NCBI GenBank assembly: GCA_021018995.1
Contig: CM037589.1
Location: 9,873,001-9,937,000 of the forward strand
Reading direction: 5' to 3'
Source: Chloranthus sessilifolius
Lineage: Eukaryota; Streptophyta; Magnoliopsida; Chloranthales; Chloranthaceae
DNA length: 64,000 bases
Shown: piece by piece, positions 1 through 9,952 of the stretch
Layout: each line of letters begins with the position of its first letter
Numbering within the stretch: position 1 is the stretch's first letter
Notes under the pieces: generated by a model
What the model was told of the DNA's origin: nothing
The model's input: only the letters and a program-made list of their open reading frames with translations
The model's database searches: none
Translations under genes and position numbers: made by a program

Positions 1-369
1 TTTTGCTTCTCTTGGTTGGTGGCTAGCTAGCAGTTCACTCACTTGTTAAAGCATCTTGCTATTGCATTTCTTTTGCTTGCAATGAAATACTTTCTTATCA
101 ATTAATGTTCTATATATATGCCTCATATCATTAAGGCCTTGTGATCTCTGCTGCGGGCCTATAACTAATTTTTACCTTGTCAAAGTGAGTTTCCCTTTAT
201 CCTTCCGATGCTCTTTAGTTTTTTGACATTTCTTTTAGACTGTTTTATGCAGTATTCTCACTTTAATCTTTGCTTTCTAGCTGCGCCTTCATCACACAAG
301 GGCTTCTGGCAGCAGCAAGTCCTTTCTTATGTTTCCCCCCTCCTTTTTACTGTTTTTTCGAACCAGGAG

Positions 370-423
370 TCATTGGAAAAGGCAGCCAAGCAAGGAGGAA
401 GTAACAAGTGGAGAAAGGCTTAA
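370..423 (+). CDS. Possible last exon of a host gene entering from the left edge
   Basis: A pyrimidine-rich stretch ending in CAG (about 345-369) looks like a splice acceptor. It is followed by an open stretch encoding ESLEKAAKQGGSNKWRKA and a stop at 421-423. The peptide is basic and protein-like, but I do not recognise a family. A second acceptor-like site (tttctag, about 281) precedes a short open stretch, and I could not find a convincing donor for it. About 400 bases of non-coding sequence follow and could be 3' UTR. The call rests only on splice-site appearance and one short open frame. Confidence 0.28.
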   Translation, partial: SLEKAAKQGGSNKWRKA

Positions 424-1385
424 AGTAGAGCCAGTTATACTTTGACCAGGTCAGAGTTTCTTTTAGCTGGTTGATCGTTTAATTCTGGGTTTTTTGTTTA
501 CATTATTTACTTCCATCTTCCAAGCCTTTTCCGTTTGGATCATGCCAGGGATCCAGAAATGTTTATTTTTGTCTTCCTATTGGTACTTCTCCCCTACCCT
601 ATTCCCCATAAAAATAGAACTCCAGTGGATGCATGATAATGGCTTGCTCCAGGAGACTCCCTGTGGCAGGAAAGTACCCCAAGAATGAGAAACTTAAGGG
701 TTGTAGCAAGATAAAGACCAAGTGAATGCATGTATATAAAGATTGCTCATTATGGAGTGGGGTCTATTTGGGATCCAAATATTTTCTTTAAGAAATATTG
801 CTGCTTGCAAGGCTATATATTACTTGTGACTAGTGAAGTGTAATTGGTAAGTCATTGTGGACTTAAATATGAGTTTGTCTTAGGTGCATGGCGGGCCCAA
901 GTTCAGTGCATTGGTCAATTTTAGTGTTATCCGGACACTTCTACGTTTGGGTTTTTTGCCAACCAACACTTGATAGCACATTGATACTTGGGACACTCTT
1001 CAACATGACAGGATATTTTTAGACATGTATATGTATGAGAAAATACTACCGGATACCATCAATAAGGTAAGTTTTGTAAATTAGAAGTTAAAAAGCTTGG
1101 CATCTCGACTCTTGAGAACCATTTATGTAATATGTAATATTTAAAGGAAGATTTTATGTCATACTTATGTATACTTTTCATCTCAAGGTTTTTCAACTAG
1201 GTACCTAATATTCTTCAGTTCTATTATATTATGCATATTCTAATGTTTTAATTTTTCTATTTTTCAATGGCAGTGCTAAGCATCTATGATATTTCTACAG
1301 TTTGCACTTATGCCACGTGTCTAGGTAACATTGGCCAATTTCCCTTTGCTTTGTCAATCTCTCTTCCAAACTCGTCAAACCGTAA
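424..1385. other. Non-coding stretch, possible 3' UTR then intergenic
   Basis: Only short chance ORFs are seen here. No repeat termini, RNA gene or conserved motif could be recognised. The first 300 bases could be 3' UTR of the exon ending at 423. Confidence 0.4.
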
Positions 1386-1389
1386 GGTT

Positions 1390-1640
1390 TGGTAAGCTAG
1401 GATCATAGTGAGTTTTCATTTTCGGCAATATTTTGGTAGGGGGTCATTTCGGATAAATTTTGTGGACTACAAAAACTATTATATATAAATTATATTTAAC
1501 ATTTATAAGAAATTCTATTTATTATTTTAAAATAACTAAAATTAGAAAAAAATTATTAATTTCGGCAAAATTTCATTTTCGCCAAAATTTCGGCAAGTTA
1601 GGAGAAATTATAAAAATTTCTCCCAAAGTTTGGTCTGACC
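1390..1640. repeat. TTTCGG/AAATTTC-rich self-similar repeat
   Basis: Short motifs of the type ttttcggcaa, aaatttcggc and gagaaatt recur many times. The same vocabulary appears in the foldback element at 12267-12508 and at 61555-61690, which suggests a decayed member of a dispersed MITE family. No terminal inverted repeat or target duplication could be fixed here. Confidence 0.3.
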
Positions 1641-1973
1641 CCTGTTTCTATAAATTTCGAAGAAATTTGTCACTATGGCTAGGATTGAACTTGTGACCTC
1701 AAGGTTGCGCCATCATACAATTATGCCGGGCTTCAGTATCCAACCCTTATGGGCAAGCATTAAAAATGTTCTCATGTTCAGATCCACCAATTCAATTACT
1801 ACAAAATTTGTCATGTCTTCTCAAACGTTTTTTTTTTTTTTTTTCAGTACATGAGCCGTAATGCCAATTTACAAGAAACAGAGCAAAGAATTCACAATAG
1901 AACAAAATGAAATGCAAACAGAAGCTACACTTGTGAAAGAGCTTCGGATGACCGAAAGTAAACTGACTCGAAA

Positions 1974-2462
1974 CTAATCCTCATCTTCCCCACTTTGGCC
2001 TCCATTCTCGAGCAATTTGAGAGTAGACAAGAATTGTATGTTCGGTAGGTCGTCGTAGCTGACATAAACAACCCGAAAGACATCATACTTGATGTCCACC
2101 ACGAGATGTTCGATATAGGGGTTGATCGTCTTTCGGTAATTGGAGTTGAGGAGCCAAGAGTAACATGAGTGTAGGGACCTCCACACAGCCACACACACCA
2201 CCCTCGGCTTGTCATGGCATTTTAAGCAAACACCCGCAGATACCCCCTCCATCTTTAAGAAGCACGACTTCATAAGAGCTAAGCATGCATAAGAGAGATC
2301 GCTAAGATCATCTGAGTTTGTGATCACTGAATTCATGGAGATGGTATCGCCCGAATAGAACTTGGCGGCGGGAAGGCCCTCTTTTGATTCTCCTGTATAT
2401 GAATCGAAGAACCCGTAGTCTAGTAAGAGAGCGAGACTAGATATCTTGGTTAACGCCGATAA
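1974..2462 (-). CDS. Last exon of a minus-strand host gene (unrecognised plant protein)
   Basis: On the minus strand a good acceptor (GGTTCCTCTCAG, at 2463-2474) opens a frame that runs without a stop for about 160 codons to the stop at 1974. The product is soluble-looking, has several cysteines (including a KCHDKP segment), and ends in an acidic tail (GQSGEDED). The frame continues in phase from the 66-bp exon at 2851-2916 and, before that, the exon at 8112-8414. I do not recognise the family, and no enzyme motif is visible. The open length, the coherent amino-acid composition and the matching splice phases make it a real gene or a recent relic rather than a chance ORF. A Tourist-like MITE sits in the intron just upstream. 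Confidence 0.6.
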   Translation of the reverse strand, partial: LSALTKISSLALLLDYGFFDSYTGESKEGLPAAKFYSGDTISMNSVITNSDDLSDLSYACLALMKSCFLKMEGVSAGVCLKCHDKPRVVCVAVWRSLHSCYSWLLNSNYRKTINPYIEHLVVDIKYDVFRVVYVSYDDLPNIQFLSTLKLLENGGQSGEDED

Positions 2463-2569
2463 CTGAGAGGAACCATAAGGATACCAAAGTCAATTTAAAT
2501 GGTATGTAATAGGTTGGGGGAATTCAGAAACATGTATTTTTGAGCGGAAATGGATTTGCAATTAACTTT

Positions 2570-2773
2570 GGGGCTGTTTGGCATTGCTCCCCTTTTGCTC
2601 CGTGTCGTTCTCTGGCACGGAGTGTGTTTGTTAACCCACTCCAGCGCTGGCGGGGAGTGATAGGAGCTGCAGGGTGCCTGTAGGTGGGGTTTTGCCAGAG
2701 TGCGTTTTAGCAGGGAGCGAAAGGAGAACAGAGAGGGCACGTGCTCCTGTCGTTTACTTTGCTAAACACGCCC
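2570..2773. mobile_element. Tourist/Harbinger-like MITE inside the host intron
   Basis: The left end reads GGGGCTGTTTGGCA. The right end reads TGCTAAACACGCCC, whose reverse complement is GGGCGTGTTTAGCA, so the two form an imperfect terminal inverted repeat. The interior is GC-richer than the surroundings and self-complementary (tggcacggag and similar). It lies in the intron between exons 2851-2916 and 1974-2462. A clear 3-bp target duplication could not be assigned. Confidence 0.5.
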
Positions 2774-2850
2774 TAGGAGTCCATGTTATAAGAATCCATG
2801 GATTTCAAGAAATGCAAATTTCACATAAGAACTGCTAATAAGAAGCTTAC

Positions 2851-2916
2851 CAGACTGGAATTCAGTAGTTTTCTGTTCTCATTGGACCTTTTTATCCATG
2901 CTCCATACCATATTAT
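2851..2916 (-). CDS. 66-bp internal exon of the minus-strand host gene
   Basis: On the minus strand an acceptor (GTTTCTTTCAG, 2917-2927) is followed by 22 sense codons and then a consensus donor (GTAAGC, 2845-2850). The peptide starts IIWYGAWIKRS and ends LLNSSL. The exon is a multiple of three, and both junctions are phase 0, so it joins the exon ending at 8112 and the exon starting at 2462 without a frame break. The other two frames of this 66-bp stretch were not tested in full; one of them contains a stop. Confidence 0.6.
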
Positions 2917-3330
2917 CTGAAAGAAACACAACTTTCTGTGAAGACGAGAAGATAAAAGCCAAAAAGAAGAAAAAAGACCTTATAAGAAAGATATGACTCT
3001 TATTACTGCCTTTAAACAAATTATTTCGTGGCTGTCCTCTTTTAGGCTACTTGGATCTCAAGTCTTTCAACTATCTAATAATCATTGATACATGTCTCAG
3101 CCAAAAGAACACTCATTAGAGGATCTAACCGCACTTTAATCTCACAAGTGAAAAAAAAATACAAATAACTGTTTATTTTAGAATGCATGGATAATTTGTA
3201 TTTCAAAATTCTCCAATGATCTTGATTTTTGGACCCTACTTTAATTTTTCTTTATATAAACTATCGTCTTCATAACTTAAATAATGTCCAACTTGAGGGC
3301 GAGAACTACTCATATCATTAAAGGGAGGAG

Positions 3331-3437
3331 GGGGCTGCGTGTGGTTGCCAGCAACTGGGCGCTTAGATGGAAGAATTGTTTTTGGTGGCAAAGAGCATGT
3401 TTAAATTGCTCTTTTAAAGAGAACCAAACACAGCCCT
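3331..3437. mobile_element. Short TIR element (Harbinger-like MITE remnant)
   Basis: The left end GGGGCTGCGTGTGGTTG matches the reverse complement of the right end (AACCAAACACAGCCCT) with few mismatches. The length is about 107 bp. It lies in the large intron of the host gene. No certain target duplication. Confidence 0.45.
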
Positions 3438-3965
3438 GTATTAAAATTCTCTATGTCAGAGCAGAGAGCCGCTCTTTGTCTAAAAAAAGCAATCCGAAAC
3501 ACAACCTATATAATTCCATCACAAGATTCACAAAAGAAACATCCTCAACTGTCATTTTCAAATACCCCGTTCCCCGTATCCTTCTCTTCAATCAAAACTG
3601 TTTCCTATATATTAGACCAAATTGCATGCTCAATGGCACTGAGCACCATTGATGATGATGCCCTCCGTAGTCCATCGAGGAATCTTCTACTGTACATGCG
3701 GTCAATTATCATAAAAAGAAAGCCATCCATCTCATATGTGCATTGCCTGCAGCTCAGAAGTCATCCTCATAGGAGGATCTAACCATCCATTCAATAGAAT
3801 TTTAATCAGCAGATATTCACGCCATTCCCGACTATCATTTAATTTTTAACAGCATTTTCAAGCTTATAATTGGATGGTCAGGATTATTTGATCAGTGTTT
3901 TTTTTTGTGGGAGCCATTACTTGCACACGAAAAACAGGTACTTGCACCGCTGCTTGCAAAAAAAT

Positions 3966-5062
3966 GGGGAAATTAGAGAAACAACCTTAGAAAGTAAACG
4001 TTTTAGTCTATTATATAGGAACCGGAAGTTTTAGAAGAAAATGGTTTCACGTTTTTCTGAACTTATAATTTATGTGAGATTGGCAAATTAGTCACACATG
4101 CTAGTGAGGTTATCTATATGATTTTACTAAACTACCCTTCTATAAAGGGAAGGAGGCTTGCGTTTCAAGGGTTGGCTGCCAAGAGAAAGCAGAGGAGATT
4201 CTTACAAAACATCTACTTGATGGGGAAAACTCATATATTGCAGCCCTTTCTAACCTTCCTTGAGAGAAACCCATTTCCTAACAGATTCAAAATTACTGTA
4301 GTTTTGCTAATAAAACTCTGAAACAATGCAAGATGCCAAGATCTATGAAGATATTGTCTTGTTGGTCTGATTTAATCTCAGAATACCAACATGTAACATC
4401 TCAATCTTTTGTTTACGCTTAATCTGGATTGGCCCTTTACTCTTATTCTTTTTATTTTTTTATTTTTTAAAAATCTAAGATAAGTGTCTCCTCAATGAAA
4501 TCTAAGATTTGCACATGTCCTTTGTGGTGGGTCCTAAACATCTTGTTTGAACTTTGAATTGTGAAGTTAATTATTAGAGAGAGAGAGAGAGAGAGAGAGG
4601 GAGACAACAAAGCTTTTGAATGGATTATGATAAAACTTTTAAAATTAATTTAAGATTTTGTATTATCAGATGTGTAGATCCTAATGCTCCCACACTAAAC
4701 AAAGGTAGACCCCACATGTCGACGAGCTTTGACATCTTTTAAAGCTTGAACGAGAAGAAGCTGCGGGTGATCGATTTTAGGGGATGAGGAAGAAGCTGCG
4801 CTCACCAACCGGAGAAGAAGCTGGAACAAGAATGCGCAGAAATAACCCTTGAAAGGCAAGCTTCGATCTTCTAAACTACCTTTATAGAAGGGTAGTTTAG
4901 TAAAGTCATATGGATAACTTTATTCACACGTGTGACTAATTTGCCAATCTCACAGAAATTACAAGTTTAGAAAAATGTAAAACCCTTTTCTTCTAAAACG
5001 CTTTGTACCTGTATAATAAGCTAAAAAGTTTCTTTTCTAAGGTTGTTTTTCAAAAGTGCCCC
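3966..5062. mobile_element. 1.1-kb foldback element with ~190-bp inverted arms
   Basis: The left arm (about 3966-4160) and right arm (about 4865-5062) are inverted copies. Shared segments include gagattggcaaattagtcaca, the stretch around aaacaaccttagaaa, and ttactaaactacccttctataaaggg; the ends read GGGG and CCCC. The flanks are A-rich (7 of 9 bases agree), so the target duplication is ambiguous. The interior includes a (GA)n tract at about 4577-4599 and no transposase. It probably derives from a non-autonomous MULE or foldback family and sits in the host intron. Confidence 0.6.
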
Positions 5063-5644
5063 AAAAAAAAAACATCCCTATTTTAACAAGGGATTACTTG
5101 CATTCGGTGCAAGACTTACAGAGGAATCGTCAAGATCTCTGGAACACACGCCTCTTGGTTACATTGTGTAGTTTACATCTCCCTAGAATATGATTATCAT
5201 AAATTTCTTTACGAAAGTGTCTTGATTTGTGTGCTTTTTTTATATTAGAAATCTATGAAGAAAATGGTAAAATCCCTTTAGAAAAAGCATTGGTGATCTG
5301 AGTGCTCTTTGCTTGATAAATCTGTAAGCCTGTTTTTAATCCCTTGCCTTCCATTAAAGGAGCTTTTAGAAGGAAAAGCCAACAAGCTTCCTTTCTTTAG
5401 AGGCATAATTAGCAAATCAAGATTGGGAATATAAAATTTTGCAGTAATATAAACGGAAATTTTTTGCATAATCAAGGTGCATCCTATTCCGGTGTCCTTG
5501 AAATCCTTGAACGTAAATACTCAAAATTTTGATAATCCGTGAAGTCCTGATTATGCAAAAGTTTTTGAAGTAGTATAATATTGGAAAACTTAAAAAAAAA
5601 AAAATCATCTTTTCGCTAAGCGTTTAGAAAAGGATTATAATAAA

Positions 5645-6596
5645 GGGAAATTTATCTGACCGACCCTGTTAGATGCACCTTTTACTGCAGAGACGCTATA
5701 GTTTCACCTTTACCCAAATCGACCAGCTCCAAGCCTTGCCACAGTAAAAAGTCAAAATTACCCCTTTCTTTAATGCACAAAAGCATCGTCTTCTTCCTCA
5801 TTGTAATCTGCCCAAGGATCTTTCTCAACATAGAGATTCAACAGGAAGCTCTATTTCTAAGGTACACCTAAATTTAAACCGTAAAAAAAAAAAAAGATAT
5901 ACGTAGATCTATGCCATCTGATATTTGCATTTTTTCTTCTTCTTTCTAAGGTATTTATTTTGAAATTATTTTTTTTCGATGCTAAAATTACAATCGACAT
6001 CGACTGTGAAAACAATCGACATCGACTGTTTACACAATAGATGGCGACTATGTACAGTCGCCATTGACTGTATAAAAAATAAAAAAAATAAAAAAATAAT
6101 ATATATATATATTACAGTCGACATCGACTGTTTATACAGTTAATGGCGATTGTATATATAGTCGCCATTGATTGTGTAAACATTCGATGTCGACTGTTAA
6201 AACAATCGGCACTAACTTTGTTAAGAGTCGCCATCGACTATTTTAAGAGTTGGTATCGACTGTGTTAAGAGTCGGCATCGACTGTTAAATTTTTTTTTTT
6301 TAAGAGGCGATATCGCCTTACAAAGGTGTATCTGGGTCGATCTAAATAACAGATCGAAATAGATTGGATTGAGGAGAAGACGCCGTCACCTTCGTCACCT
6401 CTGATTTTAAAAACTGTAGCAGATTAAAATGAGGAAGAAGGTGATGTTTTTGTGCGTTAAAGAAAGGGGGTAATTTGGACTTTTTGCTATCCTTAGGATT
6501 GGCTAGGCATCCAGCTGGTCGATTTGGGTAAAGGTGAAATTATAGGGTCTCTGCAGTAAAAGGTACATCTGCTAGGGTCGGTCAGGTAAATTTCCC
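5645..6596. mobile_element. MULE-like hairpin element, copy 1 (952 bp)
   Basis: The ends start gggaaatttatctgacc and finish with the inverted equivalent (ggtcaggtaaatttccc); the terminal repeats extend for well over 100 bp. It is flanked by 9-bp direct repeats, tataataaa at 5636-5644 and tataatgaa at 6597-6605 (8 of 9 match), the length expected of Mutator-like elements. The interior holds an array of short self-complementary units around gtcg(a/c)catcgactgt (about 5990-6285). No transposase. It is the same family as 54268-55732. Confidence 0.8.
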
Positions 6597-6605
6597 TATA
6601 ATGAA

Positions 6606-7372
6606 ACAGCCACTGAAATAGCCATCTAGGGGTTTTCTAAAGAGTTTTATTTTCTCCTAGCCATCATTATAACTAGCTTCATTAGGGTTTGTACCAAATA
6701 TAGCAAATCCTTCTTGTGGTTTGTTGCTTGACTTACTGCCTCCGGGGAGCGTTGAATTGCAAAACCCTATCTCGAATCTAATCTCATGTTTTGATGGCGT
6801 CAAGATCTGAGCTGTATTCAACCCTTCACGAAAACTATTTCAAGCCCTAATGGGAGACCACACTAACATTTGTGTTGAAAGAAGTTAGACGAGAAGAAGA
6901 ATCAAGTTTCCAAATCTAAAACTCGGTCCAAAGACATTAAAGCATTGTGCAAGTAACGCATGACCGCAAAACTTTTATTAAGGTGCAAGTTTTTCAGTTT
7001 TATGTGCAATCACAAGAATACGGTATAATGATAAATTTTAATTAATTCGGTGCAATCACTTAGAATGCACGTGCAAGTAATGATTTTTTTTGGTTTGTCC
7101 TATGGAATGCTCCCCTGCCACATGAGCAAATTTGGGTCTATGAATCTATGATCATTTGCTCATGGGCAGTAGGATCATATTGCCAATGACGTGCAGACTG
7201 ATTTAGTGAACTCATTAGCTAATTTCTCTTCTTCAGTTACTATTGAGATGTGTGACAGATGGAATCGAACATATGAGTTGTTTATTGGTTACGATTGTGA
7301 CCTCAAGATCTAATGTGTGGAAGATGGGAAAAAAGAGGAACTCACCATCTAATTCAAAGCAGACAAATGCAC
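6606..7372. other. Intron sequence without recognised content
   Basis: Part of the large host-gene intron. Short direct motifs such as gtgcaagt recur around 6950-7080. I see no gene, TIR or RNA feature. Confidence 0.4.
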
Positions 7373-7375
7373 TTA

Positions 7376-7725
7376 GGCCCTGTTTGGCAACCATTTTCCA
7401 AAAGAGTTAGTCTACAATGAGTGTCCACATGTCTGTATGTCTGTGTGTGACAATGCCCAGAAGTCCGTGTAAGTCACGCAATCACACAAATGTGTGTGGA
7501 CTGTTTTAATACACATGATGGGTGGACACCCATTGTAAACTAACTCTTTCCAAAAAGCACTTTTCAAGGGAAAAATATTGGGTGAAAAGCACATTTCATC
7601 CAAGGAACTGACTACATCAGCTGAAAATGATGGTGCGTGGAGAAGCTGCAACTGCCCCATGCTGCTTCTGGGATAGATTTTTTGACCCAAAAGTGTTATT
7701 TTGAAAAGGGTTGCCAAACAGAGCC
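7376..7725. mobile_element. Tourist-like MITE (PIF/Harbinger), 350 bp
   Basis: The terminal inverted repeats are GGCCCTGTTTGGCAACC at the left and the inverse of GGCTCTGTTTGGCAACC at the right. They are flanked on both sides by TTA (7373-7375 and 7726-7728), the 3-bp target preference of PIF/Harbinger elements. A second inverted repeat lies inside (gttagtctacaatgagtgtccac against its inverse near 7520-7548). No coding capacity. It sits in the host intron. Confidence 0.8.
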
Positions 7726-8082
7726 TTAGTTTTTGGGTCAATTTTTGGGATGTGTGTCACATGAAATCAACATTTGATCTGCCTAATGGTATGCCATGGT
7801 CTCAAGATCTATTATATGTGGGAGATCTGGATTGAAAAACGATCTTAATTGTATAAAGCATTTAATAGTTTTATGCTGTGGTGGTATGGAGTTTTAGTAG
7901 GAGCAACTATTGCATGTTACACCTAGTCTACTTGACATAAAATTGCACTTCAGCTATATGCCCTAAGATAAACACAGAACTATACAAACAAAACTCAAAA
8001 AAATTGATATCCGGGCTCACCATTGTTTCTGTATATTTTGAAGAAATTTCGGAGAATTTCAGAGAAATTTTTTACTATGTTT

Positions 8083-8104
8083 AAGAGAGAGAGAGAGAGA
8101 GAGG
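8083..8104. repeat. (GA)n microsatellite
   Basis: A run of about eleven GA units immediately downstream (on the minus strand) of the exon donor site at 8110-8111. Confidence 0.9.
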
Positions 8105-8111
8105 GTCTCAC

Positions 8112-8414
8112 CATATTGCCATGGATACTCTTAAAAACAGAGCTGTAAGCGCATCCAAGATCCTCAGTACAGTAAGGGAAGTATTTGAGAGCATCAATTA
8201 CTTCATCATCGAACACCCCAAGAGGTCTGAAGGCAAAAAAGGAGATCTCCAAACTGCTACTGTTAAAAGGCATAAAGCAAGGCATGGCGAATTGAATTGG
8301 ACAACAAATCAAATGGGTGTTTCTTGATGGATCCTCTAAAAGGAATGAAGCTGAGGTGGGTTTCTCCATCATCTTCCGCCACTGTTGAAGCTTTCCTGGT
8401 CGTCTTTGGCTCCT
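8112..8414 (-). CDS. 5'-most visible exon of the minus-strand host gene, with a probable frameshift
   Basis: On the minus strand the exon ends in codons for KSIHGNM followed by a donor (GTGAGA, 8106-8111), phase 0, in phase with the exon at 2916. The last ~50 codons read through FFAFRPLGVFDDEVIDALKY. Going upstream, this frame becomes unconvincing. A different frame is open and protein-like from about 8430 to 8266 (through HLSFIPFRGSIKKHPFD and NSIRHALLYAF) and ends in TAA at 8263-8265. The simplest reading is a single-base indel in the short T run (A run on plus) near 8263-8270. A CAG acceptor lies at 8415-8417; the start codon must be further upstream and was not found. The alternative Met at 8444 opens the less convincing frame. 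Confidence 0.5.
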
Positions 8415-8704
8415 CTGGATTTTGAAATTCTCATACGTTGACAAGAAACCAACACGTCAGTGGTCAATGGTATTTTGTTTCATTATTCTTTAATGAAATT
8501 AAATAGGGTAGTCCTACGCCACAAACCATTGAATGCTTTTCATCAGATGATAGACGATTTTTTTCGCCTCCGTCTTCTACTATAGGGATCTTGAGATAAT
8601 GGATGTAGCATCAAACGGTCAGTTTTTTACTTAAAGTGTCCCGCTCATAATCTCGAATAAAAAATTATCTCCATATAGTCTATCAAAGAAGTCAACTCTG
8701 GCCT

Positions 8705-9237
8705 AAGTGCCCTTCAAGACTCAGTGGGCGTTAATAAAGCTACCCAATAAAATATCAGCTCTACACCTTTTAAGTGCCCTTCAAGACTCAGTGGATTCGT
8801 TCGAGAGACCAGATTCCAGAAACACAGAATCTGAGTTGTTGACTCAAAAAGTAGTGTTTTATGCTATTTTCCTACTATTACGAGTTCTTTTTTAAATTCG
8901 TATTTTTTGAACTTTTCTAAGTGAAAAAGACAAATTCATTTCCTAACAAAAGGCTTGAGAATACTCATAATCTAAATTCAGAAATTTAAAGCCAAAATAC
9001 TCTTCTAAACTAGGAATCTGAGAACTCAAGAACGCAAAAATTTCAGTTTTATGGGAAAAACTCGGAAAACTCGAGAGTTTAACCAAACTCAAGAACAATA
9101 CTCAGAAAAGCTAGGAATTACAGTTGACTCAAATTCTCCAAATTCGTAGCTAATCAAATTCTGAGCTATTTTTTTCTAGGAACCCAGAATTAGTCGAACG
9201 AGCCCAGTGAGTGTTAATAAACTACCCAATAAAATAT
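8705..9237. repeat. 67-bp tandem duplication, second copy split by a MITE
   Basis: The segment aagtgcccttcaagactcag begins at 8705 and again at 8772. The continuation, gttaataaa(g)ctacccaataa, occurs at about 8730 and again at about 9211, because a MITE (8794-9204) separates the two halves of the second copy. The duplication therefore predates the MITE insertion. Confidence 0.6.
8794..9204. mobile_element. TIR MITE (411 bp) flanked by CAGTG
   Basis: The left end GATTCGTTCGA and the inverse of the right end GGCTCGTTCGA agree at 9 of 11 positions. Further inward, similar inverted blocks (agattccagaaacac against gaacccagaat) continue the repeat. CAGTG flanks both sides (8789-8793, 9205-9209). 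The element splits a tandem duplication cleanly. The interior is AT-rich and non-coding. The superfamily is uncertain (hAT-like is possible). Confidence 0.55.
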
Positions 9238-9952
9238 GGGATTTTTGCAAATACCCCTGTGTTATGCTGAAATTACATAAAACCCCCCAATTATGCCTAT
9301 TTGCATTGTACCCCTTACTTTTATGTTTCTTTTACATATACCCCCTTATTGTTAAACGACATTTAATTAGGTGCCATTTTTTTATTGAATGACGCTTTTG
9401 CCTTTAGTGAATGTTATTTACGAAATTGTCATTGTATTTTTTCTAACTTTGACTGCATTTTTTAAATGATGGATAAACATCGGATCTTGCCCAAAATTTT
9501 GGAGTAGAACATGATTGATTTCCTATCAGTTTTCATGTCACCATATTTACAGGTTGGGTGTCACATGACGCTCACTAGGGTCGTGAGAAGTGTGTCACCC
9601 AATTTTCGGGTTGGGTGCTACATGGCGCTCACTTAGCTCATGAGTAGCGCTAAAATATTACCCCGTTGGTAGGGTTTCAGCCATATATATATATATATAT
9701 AAAGAGTCTCTCCATCAATGTCACAACATTGAACGTTGTGTAAGGGCTTTGGATCACATGTCATATAACATGTGATAAAAAAAATTCATGTCTTGGGATC
9801 TCAAGCCACATGACATATGATCTATAAAAAATTAAAAATCGGGTGACATGTCTTTTCCTTTTAAAGTCCACACCGACCCAGTCGAGACCTGATCCATGAA
9901 CCAATCAGGTGACATGCTACCTATGAGCCAAGTGAGGCCCTGTGGCACCTGA

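Noticed and set aside
1674-1740. tRNA/SINE-like words on the minus strand (a B-box-like AAGTTCAATCC)
   Set aside because: There is no convincing A box at the right distance, no cloverleaf and no flanking duplication.
3284-3782. Overlapping plus-strand ORFs of 122 and 109 codons
   Set aside because: They run through a MITE end and have no domain or splice support.
5990-6285. Palindromic gtcgacatcgactgt series as a CRISPR array
   Set aside because: Units are inverted as well as direct, there are no uniform spacers, the setting is a plant genome, and the array lies inside a MULE-like element.
9672-9710. (TA)n next to an imperfect 'acatgtcatataacatgtg' palindrome as a possible replication or regulatory site
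   Set aside because: Simple AT-rich intergenic sequence with nothing else to support a function.
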